A stretch of DNA of 64,000 bases from Entoloma clypeatum (lineage: Eukaryota; Basidiomycota; Agaricomycetes; Agaricales; Entolomataceae): assembly GCA_963565915.1 (NCBI GenBank), contig OY751485.1, forward strand, positions 3,224,001-3,288,000, given 5' to 3'. Position 1 is the stretch's first letter; the number at the start of each line of letters is the position of its first letter. Below, one piece after another: positions 25,201-36,581 of the stretch. The notes beneath the pieces are model-generated. The model did no database searches, had not been told where the DNA came from, and worked only from the letters and a program-made list of their open reading frames with translations. The translations under genes and the position numbers were made by a program.

Positions 25201-25396
25201 CTCCTCAGTCTGATGTAGAGAGGATACTTCCATCTTCTGGATTAAGCAAAGAAGAAAAAGCTGCAGAGATGGCGAGACGCAAAGAAGAGCGCAAACAGGT
25301 ACCGTTTGTCTTACATGCCTATTTGAGCATCTATCCAAACCTCTTCAGCGGATTGCCCTGTTGAAGAAACAAAAGAAAAACGCAATAGGGACTTGA
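22299..25396 (+). CDS. SCY1-like pseudokinase (SCYL1 type)
   Basis: SCYL1 proteins act at the Golgi/ER in COPI retrograde traffic. The start at 22299 sits in a perfect ccaccATGg context (MDYLRTLGSAAVSTLVQKSG). The kinase-like domain has SVFEYDFSDHGKK, LRTTRHPDVLKFMDAVETES, and IYIMTERVRPL. HGKLCINSIFISPSGEWKLG replaces the HRD loop and GGFELF replaces DFG, so catalysis is unlikely. HEAT repeats follow (HVLPSLVSSLEFGGASAAGI, VIREATTKSIILLAPK, PAFVRAMKDSFVHARVAGLM). The tail has a Trp/Asp-rich patch (EEWTEDAFQGKNGNPWGTDD). The last exon, after an intron at about 25300-25358, encodes a basic end RIALLKKQKKNAIGT, like the COPI-binding tails. Stop at 25394-25396. Confidence 0.92.
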
Positions 25397-25485
25397 TCAT
25401 ATACTTCTTTCATGATTTATACCAATCGTGACAAGTTTCTTGCTCCGCTGTCCTGGAATGGACGAATAGGATCCACTCCGAGGGA

Positions 25486-25496
25486 GGGGGGGGGGG
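25486..25496 (+). repeat. Run of 11 G
   Basis: Homopolymer of 11 G in the 168 bp convergent gap between the SCYL1 and DAD2 stop codons. It is a likely length-variable site and a common sequencing error site. Confidence 0.9.
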
Positions 25497-25564
25497 CACG
25501 AATGTGACAGAATGAATAAAAATCCACATATGTTGAATCTGACTACATATTTGTGAAACTACCA

Positions 25565-26044
25565 TCATCCATGACCGCTACCCTGACGATGTATGTCTTG
25601 GATATCCTCGATAGGAACTCGAACTAGCTGCTGTCCTGGTGGAGTCTGCGCATCCAAATATACGTCCTTGTCTGATTCATCACGCGAAGCCACTGCACAC
25701 ACAGGACCTGAGTTGACTACATCTATCACACCACTTTATCACTCACAAAACAACTTCAGTATCTGAAACATTCTCGGCCATTGTTCAAGCACCTGTCCAT
25801 GGGCTACCAAGCTTGTATTAAGCAAGTGGGAAGAGGCAGCTTACCTACCTTGACCAGCATCAGCCATGATATCGCAATCCTCACCTAGTCCCTCAATCCG
25901 CTCAAGATAAAGTGCACTGGCCCTCTCCAGTGCGGACACTGCGTCGAACTCTTTTTTCTTTTCAATAAGTTTTGCCGTAGCATTCCCATGCGTATTGAGT
26001 GACGGCCCATGAGACGCTCGGTTGGCAAGGACAGATTGACGCAT
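25565..26044 (-). CDS. DAD2: DASH/DAM1 complex subunit Dad2
   Basis: Dad2 is a small subunit of the fungal ring complex that couples kinetochores to microtubules. The start at 26044 gives MRQSVLANRASHGPSLN. The conserved helical core is LIEKKKEFDAVSALERASAL followed by YLERIEGLGEDCDIMADAGQ, then after an intron QVLEQWPRMFQILKLF. A last exon (about 25565-25700) adds an acidic tail (ASRDESDKDVYLDAQTPPGQ) ending RQGSGHG. Length about 125 aa, normal for Dad2 plus a short tail. It is divergent from MED12 with 116 bp between start codons. Confidence 0.88.
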
Positions 26045-26160
26045 GAGCTAAAGTTGGCATTTCAGCTGGGCTTGTTGACTGATGTAGTATGATAGGTGGC
26101 GGTTCACTCTGCACTCATGCACCAACCATCTTGCTTCTTCATTCCACCAAACGCTCCCCG

Positions 26161-29100
26161 ATGCCTAATTACAACAACGATGCCGATGGGCAGGCCTCCC
26201 CGATTTATGAGTCCCGCCCTCCGCCATGGCTTCCCAAGGTTTCCTGTTCTGCGGACTTGGGTACATTTTCTTGAAAATGAGCCCTGCCGTTTTATCTTAC
26301 ATATTTTTCAGGTTATCTTGGTTTCTATCCGCCTAGACATGGCCAAGACGAAGATCTCCTATCAGAGACAAATGTCAAGAATGGCTTTGTACTGGGTTCC
26401 CAGGTTTCCGTGAGGATGTTCTTGCGTTCTTTTCTTTTCCCACCTCTGAAGCAGCAAAGGCTGAGACCTTTAGTGCTCAATCGATCCTCAATATCGAAGA
26501 TGATACTCTGTCTCGGCTTGAAGCACTTATGAACCAAGTGTTTGTACGTCGCGTTGATATTATCCCTCCAATCCCGTAAGTCGTCCTTCATGATCTGCAT
26601 GGAGATATGTGAATTTCCCTATTCCAGGTCGTCGACGTTCCGCATTCCCACACGTGTAACCTTGAACGATGCCAAACGACAGGCTTGGTTTGCGGATCTC
26701 GCGAATCCCGAAGTCCCCTTGCACAAACTAGGAAAAAGCGTACCACATGGCGCAAAAGGCCACGACCTCCTGGACTTATTACATATCAACAATGTGGCGA
26801 TACCAAGAGCAGTTTGGTTTCTTCGGGTCTTCGGTGCTAATGAAACCGTAGGTCAACAAACTTTCTCCAAGGGTCGATTACATCGTCTTATTCTTCTCCA
26901 GGCTGGCCTTCGGAACAAACCCTCCTATAATCCCGTTCAATACAGCATCGATTGGGCTGGTGTGGTGACCAGCTATATGAAGAAACAGCTGGCAGATATC
27001 GCGCTACCCAGCGCTCCACGACCAGGATTGAACATAAAACAAACGTTCAAGGGAGTTCTGTCCGATACAGACACGAGAGACCGTTGGATCTCGCGCTTCA
27101 ACTACTGGTAAGAATACTTCAAGAATCTTTGAGTATTGGGTGTCAATTCAGACGCTAGCCTCAAGTTGCTGCGAACGTTCTACTCCGAAGGTCTGGTCGA
27201 CAACCGTACATTCCTTATTTGGGTAGTACAACAACAAGGAAGTTGCAACTTGGCGCAGACGGGCTTCATCACCCGGCTTGCTGATGAATATTTGGAAGAT
27301 ATCCTTGGCAGTCGCGCATTGACGCGGCCTCTGATAGATGCATGTCTATGTAGATTATCCGAGGTACGACAAGTTCGCCTTGCGCAAATCGCTCTACGAT
27401 CCTTGCCATTTCATTCACTGATAGATCCGGGGGACTTCCACCCAAGGACTTCTTTTCGGTACAGAGCGATTATTGCAGACCATTCTTCAGGTTTGTTTGA
27501 GAATTCAATACGGCTCACGCCAACTAAACGCCTCCATCAGCGACTATGCACAGCTGTGCCAGAATCTTTTGTTAGTCCCAAGATGTGGCGAGCACATTCC
27601 CTGCTTCTTAACGATATCCTGAACGTGCATGACGCGAATTTCATGGATGAAAAACACGCTGGACGGGATCATGAGACTTGTCAGATTCTTCGGGACAATT
27701 TCAACGACATCAAGCAAAGGAATGAGGCGATGTTGTTCAGAAATCTTTCCGTTCAGCAAGCCCCCCGGCTGGGATCTGCCGTCGCTGATGTTAAGGTATA
27801 GGCTTAATGATTCTACATAAATATCCAAACTTCATCGTTTTCTTTTCAAGCTTCTAAATTCCATATCGAGTACAACGAACATAGACACACTTCACTTCTT
27901 CCCACGCAACAACAACAATATTCCTACCTTTGTGGAGAAGCTCGATGTGCTTCTTACCTGGTGCGTCACTCCTCTTCAGTACGGCGACCACCGGCATTTC
28001 GCGGCTGTTACGTTGATCAGTAACTGGCGCAATCGAGAACACGAAAGGGCAACTCGACGCGGCTGCCTATCACCAGATGAACTCCTTCAGGACCGATTGT
28101 TCGACTGGCTCGATTCATCCGGAGCTGCGGGAGAACCTGACAACAACCATTCAGTCACCCTTTTGTATGGAAGGCTCATCAACCAAGAATTATTCTCCTA
28201 TACAAACTATATACAGCGGTTGATTGCCCGCGGTGAAGTAGGCCTGTCATTTACAGATGTCGGTCATCATGTTGCGCGTAAGCCATTCGTTAACTCACTT
28301 CAATTTCAGGGCAATGCCGAATCACGCCATCGCAGATTTCTTCGATGGATCCCGCTTTTCAAGCCAGCTTCCTCCTTGACTACCCAGCGCAAGGCAACGC
28401 TTTATGGGACTCGGGCCAGAGAGATACCGGAGGAAGCTCAAGAGCGTGTCATTCGACGTGAGATACGGGCTGTCATTCCTGGTCTTTTTGGAAGTTCTGG
28501 TCCGAGCGGCGTAGGATCTACTACGGGTTGCCCCCTTGTAGAAGATGCCGGGATTACTATGACTTATGCATCTATCCCAGAAACCTGCCCCACATTGGTG
28601 TCTTCTCCGTGCTTCGAACAAGTTAGGACCTTGAGACATTGGCTTTTGTCTCTCCTGCAAAAATATATCTCAAGGTGAGCTTTGAATTATGTGATTCGAC
28701 GGTCTGTTATAATTGCTTTCACAAGTCAAGGATCTGAACTGGACCAAACATCACTTTTGAACACGTATAGCGGATCTGTCGAAATCATGGACCGCATGAA
28801 GTGCTTTGAGACCATTCTGGAAGTGAGTTGAATGTCACAATATGCAAAGTCAAATCTCAATTTTGCTGTCAGTTGACGCTTTCTTTGTTGGAGCATACGT
28901 CGACTGTGGACGCCTTGAACGCTGTCATTTGTACCCTTCATCGCTTTGCTACGATTTGGGCATGTATGGGGGCTCTCAGCGACATCGTAGCATCTCTCGA
29001 TGTGGCACATCAGATATGGCGGGCCAGGGGGATACAATTTCGCCCTTTATTGTCCTTGTTATTGGAGTTTGACAATGGAGAACATCTCAGCATAGCATCC

Positions 29101-31879
29101 CGCGACCGTATCACTGCGGATATAAATGCTTTTACCATGGTCAGTTCATGATCTCTTCCTTGTCTATCACTCTTCCCGATGATCTACACAGGCACTTCAA
29201 CCCACAATTGACTGCCCTGACACCGTTCCAGATGTTCTTCCTGAGATCCTGCTCCTCGCTGGCGATCCAGATATGGATGCTTCTTCGCTACTTGCTAATA
29301 GTCTTTGGATCAAGTATAGGAAGTCTCTCGATTGGGCTTGGAAAGTCTGGGACAATACCGTTGCTAGCCTTCGCCAGATACCTGTCATGATTCATGACAG
29401 AGCTGGACGAAGGGCTTGTGCACTTCGATACGGCACCTTTCTATGTCACATCGATCAGCATCTCCCCCTGGGTCTTGATGCCGAGGTCTCACAGTGGTTT
29501 CTGGGGCAAGGCAAAAATGAAGTCGCGGCTCTCGGTTCTGATGTCTGGGATGTTCTCACTGTCGTGCTACTTCACCTGTCCGTGCATGGCGCACTCAAGG
29601 CGACCACACTTCTCAGGGGCTTGGTGTACCCGGCCTGGCAGCAGGCAGCAAAAATACCCGCGGGACACAACGACCACAACCTGGAACAACTTCTTCGCTC
29701 AGCCAACGATCTATGCCGCCGTTTACTGATTTCAGAACGGATCAATGATGATGATATGCCTCCAATGAATCTCCTTGACCTCCAATCGATTCGGACAAGG
29801 CGACAAGATGTCTATCATTTCTCGCATTTTCCAGAGCTAGCTACAAGCATCCCCTTGTTAATACACATTGAAAACAACGAACACGTACCCCAGAATCTTT
29901 GTAGAGATTCCACTTCACTTCGCCATTCCATCTCACTAGACGCGAATTTTCGCCAGGGAACCTATAGAGACTTAGAAGCCATCCGGAATGCATTCGAGGG
30001 ATCATCCATATTTCAACAACCCCCCGAAGATCTCAGCAAGCGTATCATTGGTGGCCTTCGAATGCTATTATCTGATGTCAGCGATGGTGAGCCATCCCCT
30101 CAGACTTTGCTACATACACAAACCGAAGCAAAACAGACGTAGATTTATCTGACTGGCCAGCCATCTCATCTCTTCTTAGCCCGTGGAAAATTGGTGCAAC
30201 CGTAATTCAGTTACAGCTTATCTTGAAACAGATGAGCTGTGGCGTTCTGCGGGATGCGAGCAATGAGACAGGCAAAGCCAACCTTGATAAGCTGATCCAA
30301 CTGCTCTTTCGCCATTCCGTGGACTTTGATGCCTATTATTTCGGTGAAATCGTTCGTGGTGTCAATGTCTCAATCGTGGGGAAGGTAGTGTGTGGTATAG
30401 TTCTGCGTATGGAATTTTTTCATAAGCTGATTTCAGTTCATCAACAACGGTTTGAAATGCATTACGGAGGTATTGCTGGAGTCATCCCCCACTACATCAA
30501 AAGGCTTCCGACAGGCCAGCGAACTTCTACGCGTACTAATATACGTGGCCGAGCCTTTGCGCGAGGGTTCAAACTTTCCCTTTCTAGACACCTCTATCCA
30601 GGATGTATTTCTTGACGCCCTTCATACGAACATCACCTCTCTAGAATTACATATCGCTGCGAATGAGCGTGCACCAGGGGAGCTTCATGAAAACCAGGAT
30701 GGATCCTTACTATTACGCCTGTTGCAGTTCATGTTAAACTTCCAGATTACTTGGAACCCCAAAACAAAGGATTCCATGTATAAGATAACGTCCTCGATAT
30801 TCAAGCTCGCCCTCGTCAGTAAAACTTCCCCTATTATCTTTGTTGCTCACGTTCATTTCTGAGTTGCAGACTTATGGCACCTCTGATATTGTTGACCCTG
30901 TTATATATCCGCTGATCATCGATACCCTCTATTACATATATGACGGTACGCTTCCAGTCAATTGCATCTGCCCAAAACCTCTAAAATAGAAGCAGAGATA
31001 CCATCTGATTCAAAGTCTACATCTTACGATCCATTTCACAACTATCCTGACTTTCCAGTTTCAGAACTCCCCCCTGATTTGCCCTTGGAATACCGCCAGC
31101 AACTCAGATCACTTCTTCCTCGCTTGGATACAACTAAAGCGTCCAATCTGGTCGAATCACATCGCGATCCTAATGGTAGGATAATTCATGGTATGGCCGT
31201 TATCAATCGGCCATGGGAATGGATAGAGAATCTTGGAGAACCAACCATTTCGGAAGCAAAGGATGGTCACGGCCGCAGTGAAAACGAACGGTTCAAAACA
31301 AAATACCTGACGAAAAATTCGGGATCACTGTCGCTCGATGTTTTTGGCGCTCAGTTGACTGGGGACCGCATTTTGCGGAATGCGTGCCTCGACCCTGACA
31401 CGGACGCAGAATGTAGTCTTCATGCCTTCGAGGATGGTCTGTCAGCGGAGAATATTTTCAGACGAGATTGGAGGGAAACGAGGGTGATAGCTGAAGTAAC
31501 CGCTGGAACCCTCAGCGGACGCACAGGAAATGAAATTGAATGCGGCCCCGGCGGCGTCGTTCAGTATGCAACATCCAGAACGGAAAGGCTTTCAACCTCC
31601 CGAACCTCTCCAGCCCCATCTCTTGTCTCACGCGGATCCGTCGGACCAGGATGGCAGAGTCCTGGACACGGCCCGAATGCTAGACAATCGACTTCCACTA
31701 TCAGCGATACATTGGGTACCACTATGGCCTCAGCCCGCTCTCTCAATAAGCGCAAAGCCACTGGCGTCCCGATTGCGGATAGTGGCGATGAAGTCGAGAT
31801 AGTAGAGGGTCCGGTGGCAACAAGTGGTAAGAAGTCAAGGGGGAAAGCACCAAGCAAAGCAAGGTCAAAGAAGAAGTGA
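26161..31879 (+). CDS. MED12: Mediator complex subunit 12 (Srb8)
   Basis: MED12 belongs to the CDK8 kinase module of Mediator and activates cyclin C-Cdk8. The start at 26161 gives MPNYNNDADGQASPIYESRP. After an intron come GYLGFYPPRHGQDEDLLSET and NVKNGFVLGSQ. The core signature is ANPEVPLHKLGKSVPHGAKG, HDLLDLLHINNVAIPRAVWF and LRVFGANET (26700-26850), then WISRFNYW, LLRTFYSEGLVDNRTFLIWV, and LFSYTNYIQRLIARGEVGLS. A long helical C-terminal region is divided by about 15 introns. The end is Ser-rich and basic (KKSRGKAPSKARSKKK), stop at 31877-31879. Roughly 1,600 aa. It is the largest gene here and seems intact. Confidence 0.93.
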
Positions 31880-32462
31880 TCTGCTGTATATACCAGGTCT
31901 TTTTTTGTAAAGAGGCAATTTGAATGTTATCTCGTAGCTTCTTGTCTTAACATCGGGACCGGTCCATTTAGGTAGAATCTTTCCATGCATCCATGATAGC
32001 ATTGAATTAATAGTTATAGATGTGTTGTTCAACAAGTCAAGGAATTTGCCTAAGAAATTCGGGGTTCTGGCAGATGGTCCTCACATGGTAGTAAGCTCAT
32101 CTAGTTCCTGGAAAGTTACAGCCCATCAGGATCAAGAATACCATGTTCATGGAGTCTGTCAGACTGCTGCAACTTTCATATCATGGTTAACTATCAATTG
32201 CATGCACATCATTCATATTGGGCATTTTTAGTGAGCTCGAGGACGCGAGGACGAATTGCACAAAGGTCAGAATTTACCAAGTCAGACAAAATGAAATTGG
32301 GATGTTTGGACCACGGAGTGCCATGGATTATGCAAACGGACGATGTACATAAATGCATTATACAATAGTAACTTACGAGCAGTATAGCAGGAAGGTAGGC
32401 TACAACTACGAATGTTGTATTCATCAGTATCACTGAAGAAACAATTGCAGAATGTCATACAT
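31880..32462. other. Convergent intergenic, no gene seen
   Basis: 583 bp between the stop codons of MED12 (+) and the RING gene (-). It is AT-rich with only short open frames that lack family resemblance or splice-supported extension. It probably holds the two 3' UTRs and polyadenylation sites. Nothing else is recognised. Confidence 0.5.
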
Positions 32463-33485
32463 TTATGGGAATATCGGGAAGAACCCGTCCCAGGGACTAC
32501 TTGCTTTGGTCATCCCTCTCCGAGGCTTCTCCAGCCCTCTTCCATGCGGACTCTTCTCACCTGTGGCGGTAGATAGAGTGCGAATCAGGGCTTTCAAAGT
32601 AAAGTCTTCCACTGGCCGGTTCTTAACGGGCTCCCTGCAGCTCGGGCATGTATACTGTGGTTGAGGCGCTTGTTGCAGCATGTTCGCGAGATACACATCG
32701 TAATTTGGGTTGTGGTATATATGGGCATTGTGCCTGAGGGCTTGCAGCTGATGAAGGTGAGCTGGGTTGTTGACATTGTAATCGGGATGCGTGGCCATGA
32801 ATTTGGCAAGGGTCGAACTAAACCAGTCCTGTAGACAGGATTGGCAGAACGCGTGGCCACAGTCTGGTAGACTGCAAACGATGCTGGTCAAACGAAGGCA
32901 TGTGTGATCCAAATTCTTGAGCCCTTACACATGAGGTGACCACATTCTCGAGCTACAGATGTCGCAGTTGATATTATCGTCAAAGTTCGAGATGTCCTGA
33001 GTGGCAGGACATGCCTGGATCAACATGAACGGGACGTGTAACACAAGACAGCGTACCAGGACGATTTTGCTCTTGGTGGCCTGTGGCGAAGATTTCAATT
33101 TCGAAAGTTCGTGCTGTGCTTGAGCTAAATCAGACCGAACTTTCGTGTTTTCCTTTGAGTACGCCAGGGTCAAGGGGAGGCCGGTCAAGAGCAAGGGATT
33201 CCTCACCTCTTTCAACTTCGTCACTTGGGTGCGCAGATCCGCTATTGTAGAGGTTGGGGGAGGTGGGGGGTCGTCATCATCTGAAGATATTTCGATCACT
33301 TCCCCAAGCGGAACAGAGGGTTTCGGTCGTCGTGCTAGGTCCCCTTTCTTCTTGAGTGGTGCAGTGCGCGTGCGCGGATCCCATATCCCTTCTGATTCAA
33401 ATTGATTCATGTGGGCAGTGTTCTCATCGTGAGTGGCCCTACGAAGTGGCCGGCTACCTGTGCGAGTTGTTTTCGGCGTTGACAT
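32463..33485 (-). CDS. RING-finger E3 ligase-like protein with SUMO-interaction-like motif
   Basis: Probable ubiquitin ligase. The start at 33485 gives MSTPKTTRTGSRPLRRATHD. A basic/Pro-rich N-terminus is followed by GEVIEISSDDDDPPPPP, a hydrophobic core plus acidic run typical of SUMO-interacting motifs. A coiled-coil stretch (IADLRTQVTKLKE ... KVRSDLAQAQHELSKLK) comes next. The C3HC4 RING is split by introns: NCDICSSRMWSPH, then LPDCGHAFCQSCLQDWF, a spacer of about 50 residues, and YTCPSCREPVKNRP (about 32610-32985). Short C-terminal tail, stop at 32463-32465. SIM plus RING suggests a SUMO-targeted ligase, but the RING with long spacer also occurs in fungal proteins of unknown role. Confidence 0.82.
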
Positions 33486-33895
33486 CAGTCGATAAGTTAT
33501 AAAAACATGGAGGAGACAATTGCAATTCCTTCACTGCTTCAATTTCAAATACATCATCTCACGTGCCTACAGAGGATTGAATCGTACTAATGATTCACTG
33601 GCGATGCAACGTAGTGACGTGCAGAGGGAATGAAGGAATGATATGGTGTATGTATTAGAGAGACTGCAAAGCAGTAGTACAAGTCCTTGAATCATATTTT
33701 CTCGCTGAGAAGTGAACGAATATGAACGAAAACGAAAGGACGTCAAGCGGCGTGCAACGTTGCGAAACAAATCGTGAACAAGAAAAGGGCGGTGGCATTA
33801 TCATTAAAAAGTCGTGAGGTGGCTCATTTGAAGACGCTTGGAGGGTTCATTTAGCGGGAAAGACAGAGGGTGGAAATCAGATTTACATACGTCGT
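33486..33895. promoter_or_regulatory. Upstream region of RING gene
   Basis: About 410 bp upstream of the RING gene start. A CACGTG box (33560-33565) is 75 bp from the ATG. A minus-strand frame at 33567-33770 has no ATG and is not supported. The rest shows no recognised feature. Confidence 0.4.
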
Positions 33896-34166
33896 TCAAA
33901 GACAATCCTTGCGGCAGATAGGCTCTGGTTGAGGTATACGGCCGACGAGAGTCGTGAACTCGGTCTTCTTGTAGTCCATGGAAGGCCAGGACTCCCGGGT
34001 GGAATCCGTCAAGACTACACCATCTAAAAGGATAGGAATGGGAGCAGCCAAAGTTGTACTTGTCCCTAGAGGCGCTCCACTCAGTCCAAACTCAAAAAGA
34101 GAGGGAGTGGGACATACAGCATGACCAGCATGTAGAAAGGGCGACGACGAGGGGGAGAAGCTTCAT
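33896..34166 (-). CDS. Possible small secreted peptide, about 74 aa
   Basis: Not a family I recognise. An ATG at 34164-34166 opens MKLLPLVVALSTCC, a short classical signal peptide. A 46 nt intron at 34080-34125 (GTCATG...GAG) rejoins in phase. The total is 41 + 184 nt, exactly 75 codons with the stop at 33896-33898. The mature part reads GAPLGTSTTLAAPIPILLDG, with a middle section including ESWPSMDYKKTEF and a C-terminus IPQPEPICRKDCL with two cysteines. Evidence is limited to the signal peptide, intron phase and a lack of alternative genes. It could be an incomplete gene model: a GTATGT donor lies just past the stop in another frame. Treat as tentative. Confidence 0.35.
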
Positions 34167-34496
34167 AACTGAGCTTAGGCCGCAGACCAGTACAACCTCG
34201 TCGGCCCTTCCAATGCAGAACACGGGCGCGGTGAGCCTAAAATTGACGACTTTTAAATTGTTTGCCTCGAGGACATGTTTTGATTCAAAGGGGTAGAAAG
34301 AGCACAAGCCAACATCCGCGTGAATATGGGGCTTTTTACAAAGAAGTGGCGTGGGGGCGAGGTATGTCGGGTCATACCCAACAAAGGGACTTCTTGAGGT
34401 CGATAACAGCGTGATAACCACTGTCATCTGACGGTAGAGATTATGATAAACCCATATCGCCAAATAATCTGTTCAAGACGACACCCCATTCACAGA
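34167..34496. other. Intergenic between divergent small genes
   Basis: 330 bp between the tentative secreted peptide (-) and the YCII gene (+). A minus-strand open frame spans much of it but shows no homology, has poor composition and extends past the better signal-peptide start. I regard this stretch as promoter. Confidence 0.4.
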
Positions 34497-34956
34497 ATGT
34501 CGACAACCGCCGCACTCCGCCACAAATTCTTCATCTACGCCCCAGACAAAGCGGAGGAAGGAACTTTTGAGAAGCGCCTTTCTGTGAGATCAAGGCATCT
34601 CGAGATAGCACAGGCGCTCATAGACAGAGGTTTCATACGTACGCGCAACCTTCTCCTACAGGCTCTGAAAGACACTGATGGTTCCGAGCCGCAGGAGTTG
34701 CGGGGGCATTGTTGACCCCCGAATCCATCTTGACACCGACCTCTGACAAGAAGATGGTCGGCTCGGCGTTTATCTGTGAAGCAGAGAGCATCGAAGATAT
34801 CAAGAGGATGGTTGAAGGGGATCCGTACTTTAAGTCTGGAGTTGTGAGCAGTCATTGCGATCTCCTCCGACAGCGACATAAATTAACATTCTTTGCAAGT
34901 GGGATCCAGAGAAAATCGTAATTTTGCCCTTTGGCGCAGCGACACCTATACCTTGA
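34497..34956 (+). CDS. YCII-domain protein
   Basis: Small YCII-related protein of about 105 aa; the family includes dehydrohalogenase-like folds, mostly of unknown role in fungi. The start at 34497 gives MSTTAALRHKFFIYAPDKAE. Then FEKRLSVRSRHLEIAQALID contains the conserved R-x2-H motif. An intron at about 34640-34695 joins GVAGALLTPESILTP, followed by KKMVGSAFICEAESIEDIKR, DPYFKSGV, and after a second intron WDPEKIVILPFGAATPIP, stop at 34954-34956. This strand order and the DPY..GV ending are typical of YCII. An in-frame ATG at 34443 would add a basic 18-residue leader, possibly mitochondrial. Confidence 0.82.
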
Positions 34957-35036
34957 GTAGTGTAAACATGTTGGAATGATTAGATGATTGGGATTGGGAG
35001 TGGATCACCACCGTCAGCGTCGATCAGCTACATATC

Positions 35037-36205
35037 ATGTCCCACCACATTCCCCGCTCTCTTTATAAGTCCCTCGGGTCATCCACCTTCAGGTTATCAA
35101 CATCTGTCCGCACAAAAATCAACCTCTCAGCTGCCCGATTCATATCCATGTCGAACGAGAACTACACCTACATCCTCACCTCTCGCCCGGACCCTGCGGT
35201 CACTCTCATCACCTTGAACAGGCCCAAAGCTTTGAATGCTCTCTGCTCTCCTCTATTTGCCGAACTCAACCATGCACTCCTGGACGCCGACAACGACGAC
35301 AGCGTCAGCGCCATTGTTATAACAGGGTCTGAGAAGGCCTTTGCAGGTTTGTCCAGTTTCTGCCCCGCCCAGACTCATTCAGACTGATGTATTTTCGTAG
35401 CGGGTGCCGACATCAAAGAGATGAAAGATAAAGAATGTAAGGGGTAACTGCATTCTCCGTTTGCCTGCCTGACGCCCAACAGACTCTGACGTTTACAAAA
35501 ATCGGTTTTTGGAGGATTGGGCGGACATGACGAAGATAAGAAAACCCATCATTGCTGCTGTCAGTGGTTACGCGGTACGCCAGCCTTTCGTGGACCTTGC
35601 ACTCGCCTCATACGTGGGATCCTCTGTGTAGCTGGGTGGTGGATGCGAGCTTGCTTTGATGTGCGACATCCTCCTTGCATCCCCAACCGCCAAATTCGGT
35701 CAACCAGAGATTAATTTGGGTGTCATTCCGGGTGGAGGTGGCTCGCAACGGCTGGCCCTTACGATCGGCAAGTCTCGCACTATGGAGTTGGTCTTGACAG
35801 GGCGCATGTTCACTGCCCAGGAGGCGGAACGATGGGGCGTGGTCAGCCGAGTGGTAGGAGAGGGTGAGGGAGAAGTTGTGAAGGAGGCTGTTGCGATGGG
35901 GAGGGAAATTGCTAATAGAAGTCAGATAGCTGTTCAGGCGGGTAAGGAGGTTGTAAATGCTGGTACGTGGCTTTGTGCCGTTACGAATTCAAGTGCTCAT
36001 TGGGTGCTATTCTGAAGCATACGAGTTGACGTTGGCCGAAGGGTTGCGATTCGAACGGCGGATCTTCCACGGTCTCTTCGGCACCAAAGACCAGAAAGAA
36101 GGTATGGGATTTACACATCAAGGGTATCATGCCTTTCTGACCAGATTGCGTCCAGGTATGAGTGCGTTTGCGGAAAAACGTAAAGCCAACTTTGTGAATG
36201 CCTGA
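35037..36205 (+). CDS. Enoyl-CoA hydratase, mitochondrial
   Basis: Hydrates trans-2-enoyl-CoA in fatty-acid beta-oxidation. The N-terminus ([20 protein letters not shown] ... [10 protein letters not shown]) is rich in Ser/Arg and looks like a mitochondrial presequence. The crotonase fold follows: [40 protein letters not shown] (oxyanion hole, across an intron at about 35346-35399), [20 protein letters not shown], and [20 protein letters not shown] with the catalytic glutamates (E of QPEI and the GVIPGGGG region). The end is [20 protein letters not shown] then RKANFVNA, stop at 36203-36205. Two alternative ATGs (35037, 35149) could give mitochondrial and shorter forms. About 290 aa, normal length. 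Confidence 0.95.
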
Positions 36206-36219
36206 GCCACGCGCGTTAC

Positions 36220-36233
36220 ATATATATATATAT
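36220..36233 (+). repeat. (AT)n microsatellite
   Basis: Short alternating TA run (about seven units) between the convergent stop codons of enoyl-CoA hydratase and the DUF4536 gene, in the 3' UTR region. Confidence 0.8.
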
Positions 36234-36262
36234 GAAGCATGTTGTATTTTCGAATGGAAGGG

Positions 36263-36505
36263 TCATCTGAACCATCTGACGAGACCACCTGCGATGAAAG
36301 CTGTGATGGCAAGGATTGGTTATCATGCTTGATGGAGAACGCAAATCAACATACCGACGCCGAGACTGGCTAGAATTCGCCTCTGGAGAGGAGACCCAGG
36401 AGCAAGTGGACGTGATTGCAAGATTGCATAAGAACCGACGCCAAGGAGGGTACCCGTGCCGACAATGCGACAGGAGAGACAATCGTTGTGCTTTGAAGTA
36501 ACCAT
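36263..36505 (-). CDS. DUF4536 (DMAC1-like) small membrane protein, 58 aa
   Basis: Very small two-exon gene. The start ATG at 36503-36505 gives MVTSKHNDCLSCRIVGTGTL. Then LGVGSYAILQSRPLAPGSPL, a short hydrophobic segment, and RRILASLGV. A 66 nt intron (36289-36354) joins GGLVRWFR and a stop at 36263-36265. Exons of 151 and 26 nt sum to 59 codons. The DCLSCRIVGTG...GVGxYA pattern followed by a second hydrophobic segment matches DUF4536, the family of the complex I distal-arm assembly factor DMAC1. A mitochondrial inner-membrane location is likely by homology. Too small for routine gene finders. Confidence 0.72.
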
Positions 36506-36581
36506 GTCACGCGCATAATCGTTTAAACGTCCATGGCCCCCCCTTATAATCAGTCCCAGCCCTGCACAAATCATCCCTCCG

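Noticed and set aside
28322..28660. 112-codon minus-strand frame within MED12
   Set aside because: Antisense shadow of a coding exon that carries conserved MED12 sequence.
33567..33770. Basic N-terminus resembling a mitochondrial presequence on the minus strand
   Set aside because: No ATG (starts with TTG), no downstream exon found, and no homology.
34092..34463. 123-codon minus-strand frame
   Set aside because: Composition is irregular and it runs into the stronger signal-peptide start at 34166; no splice partner supports the upstream part.
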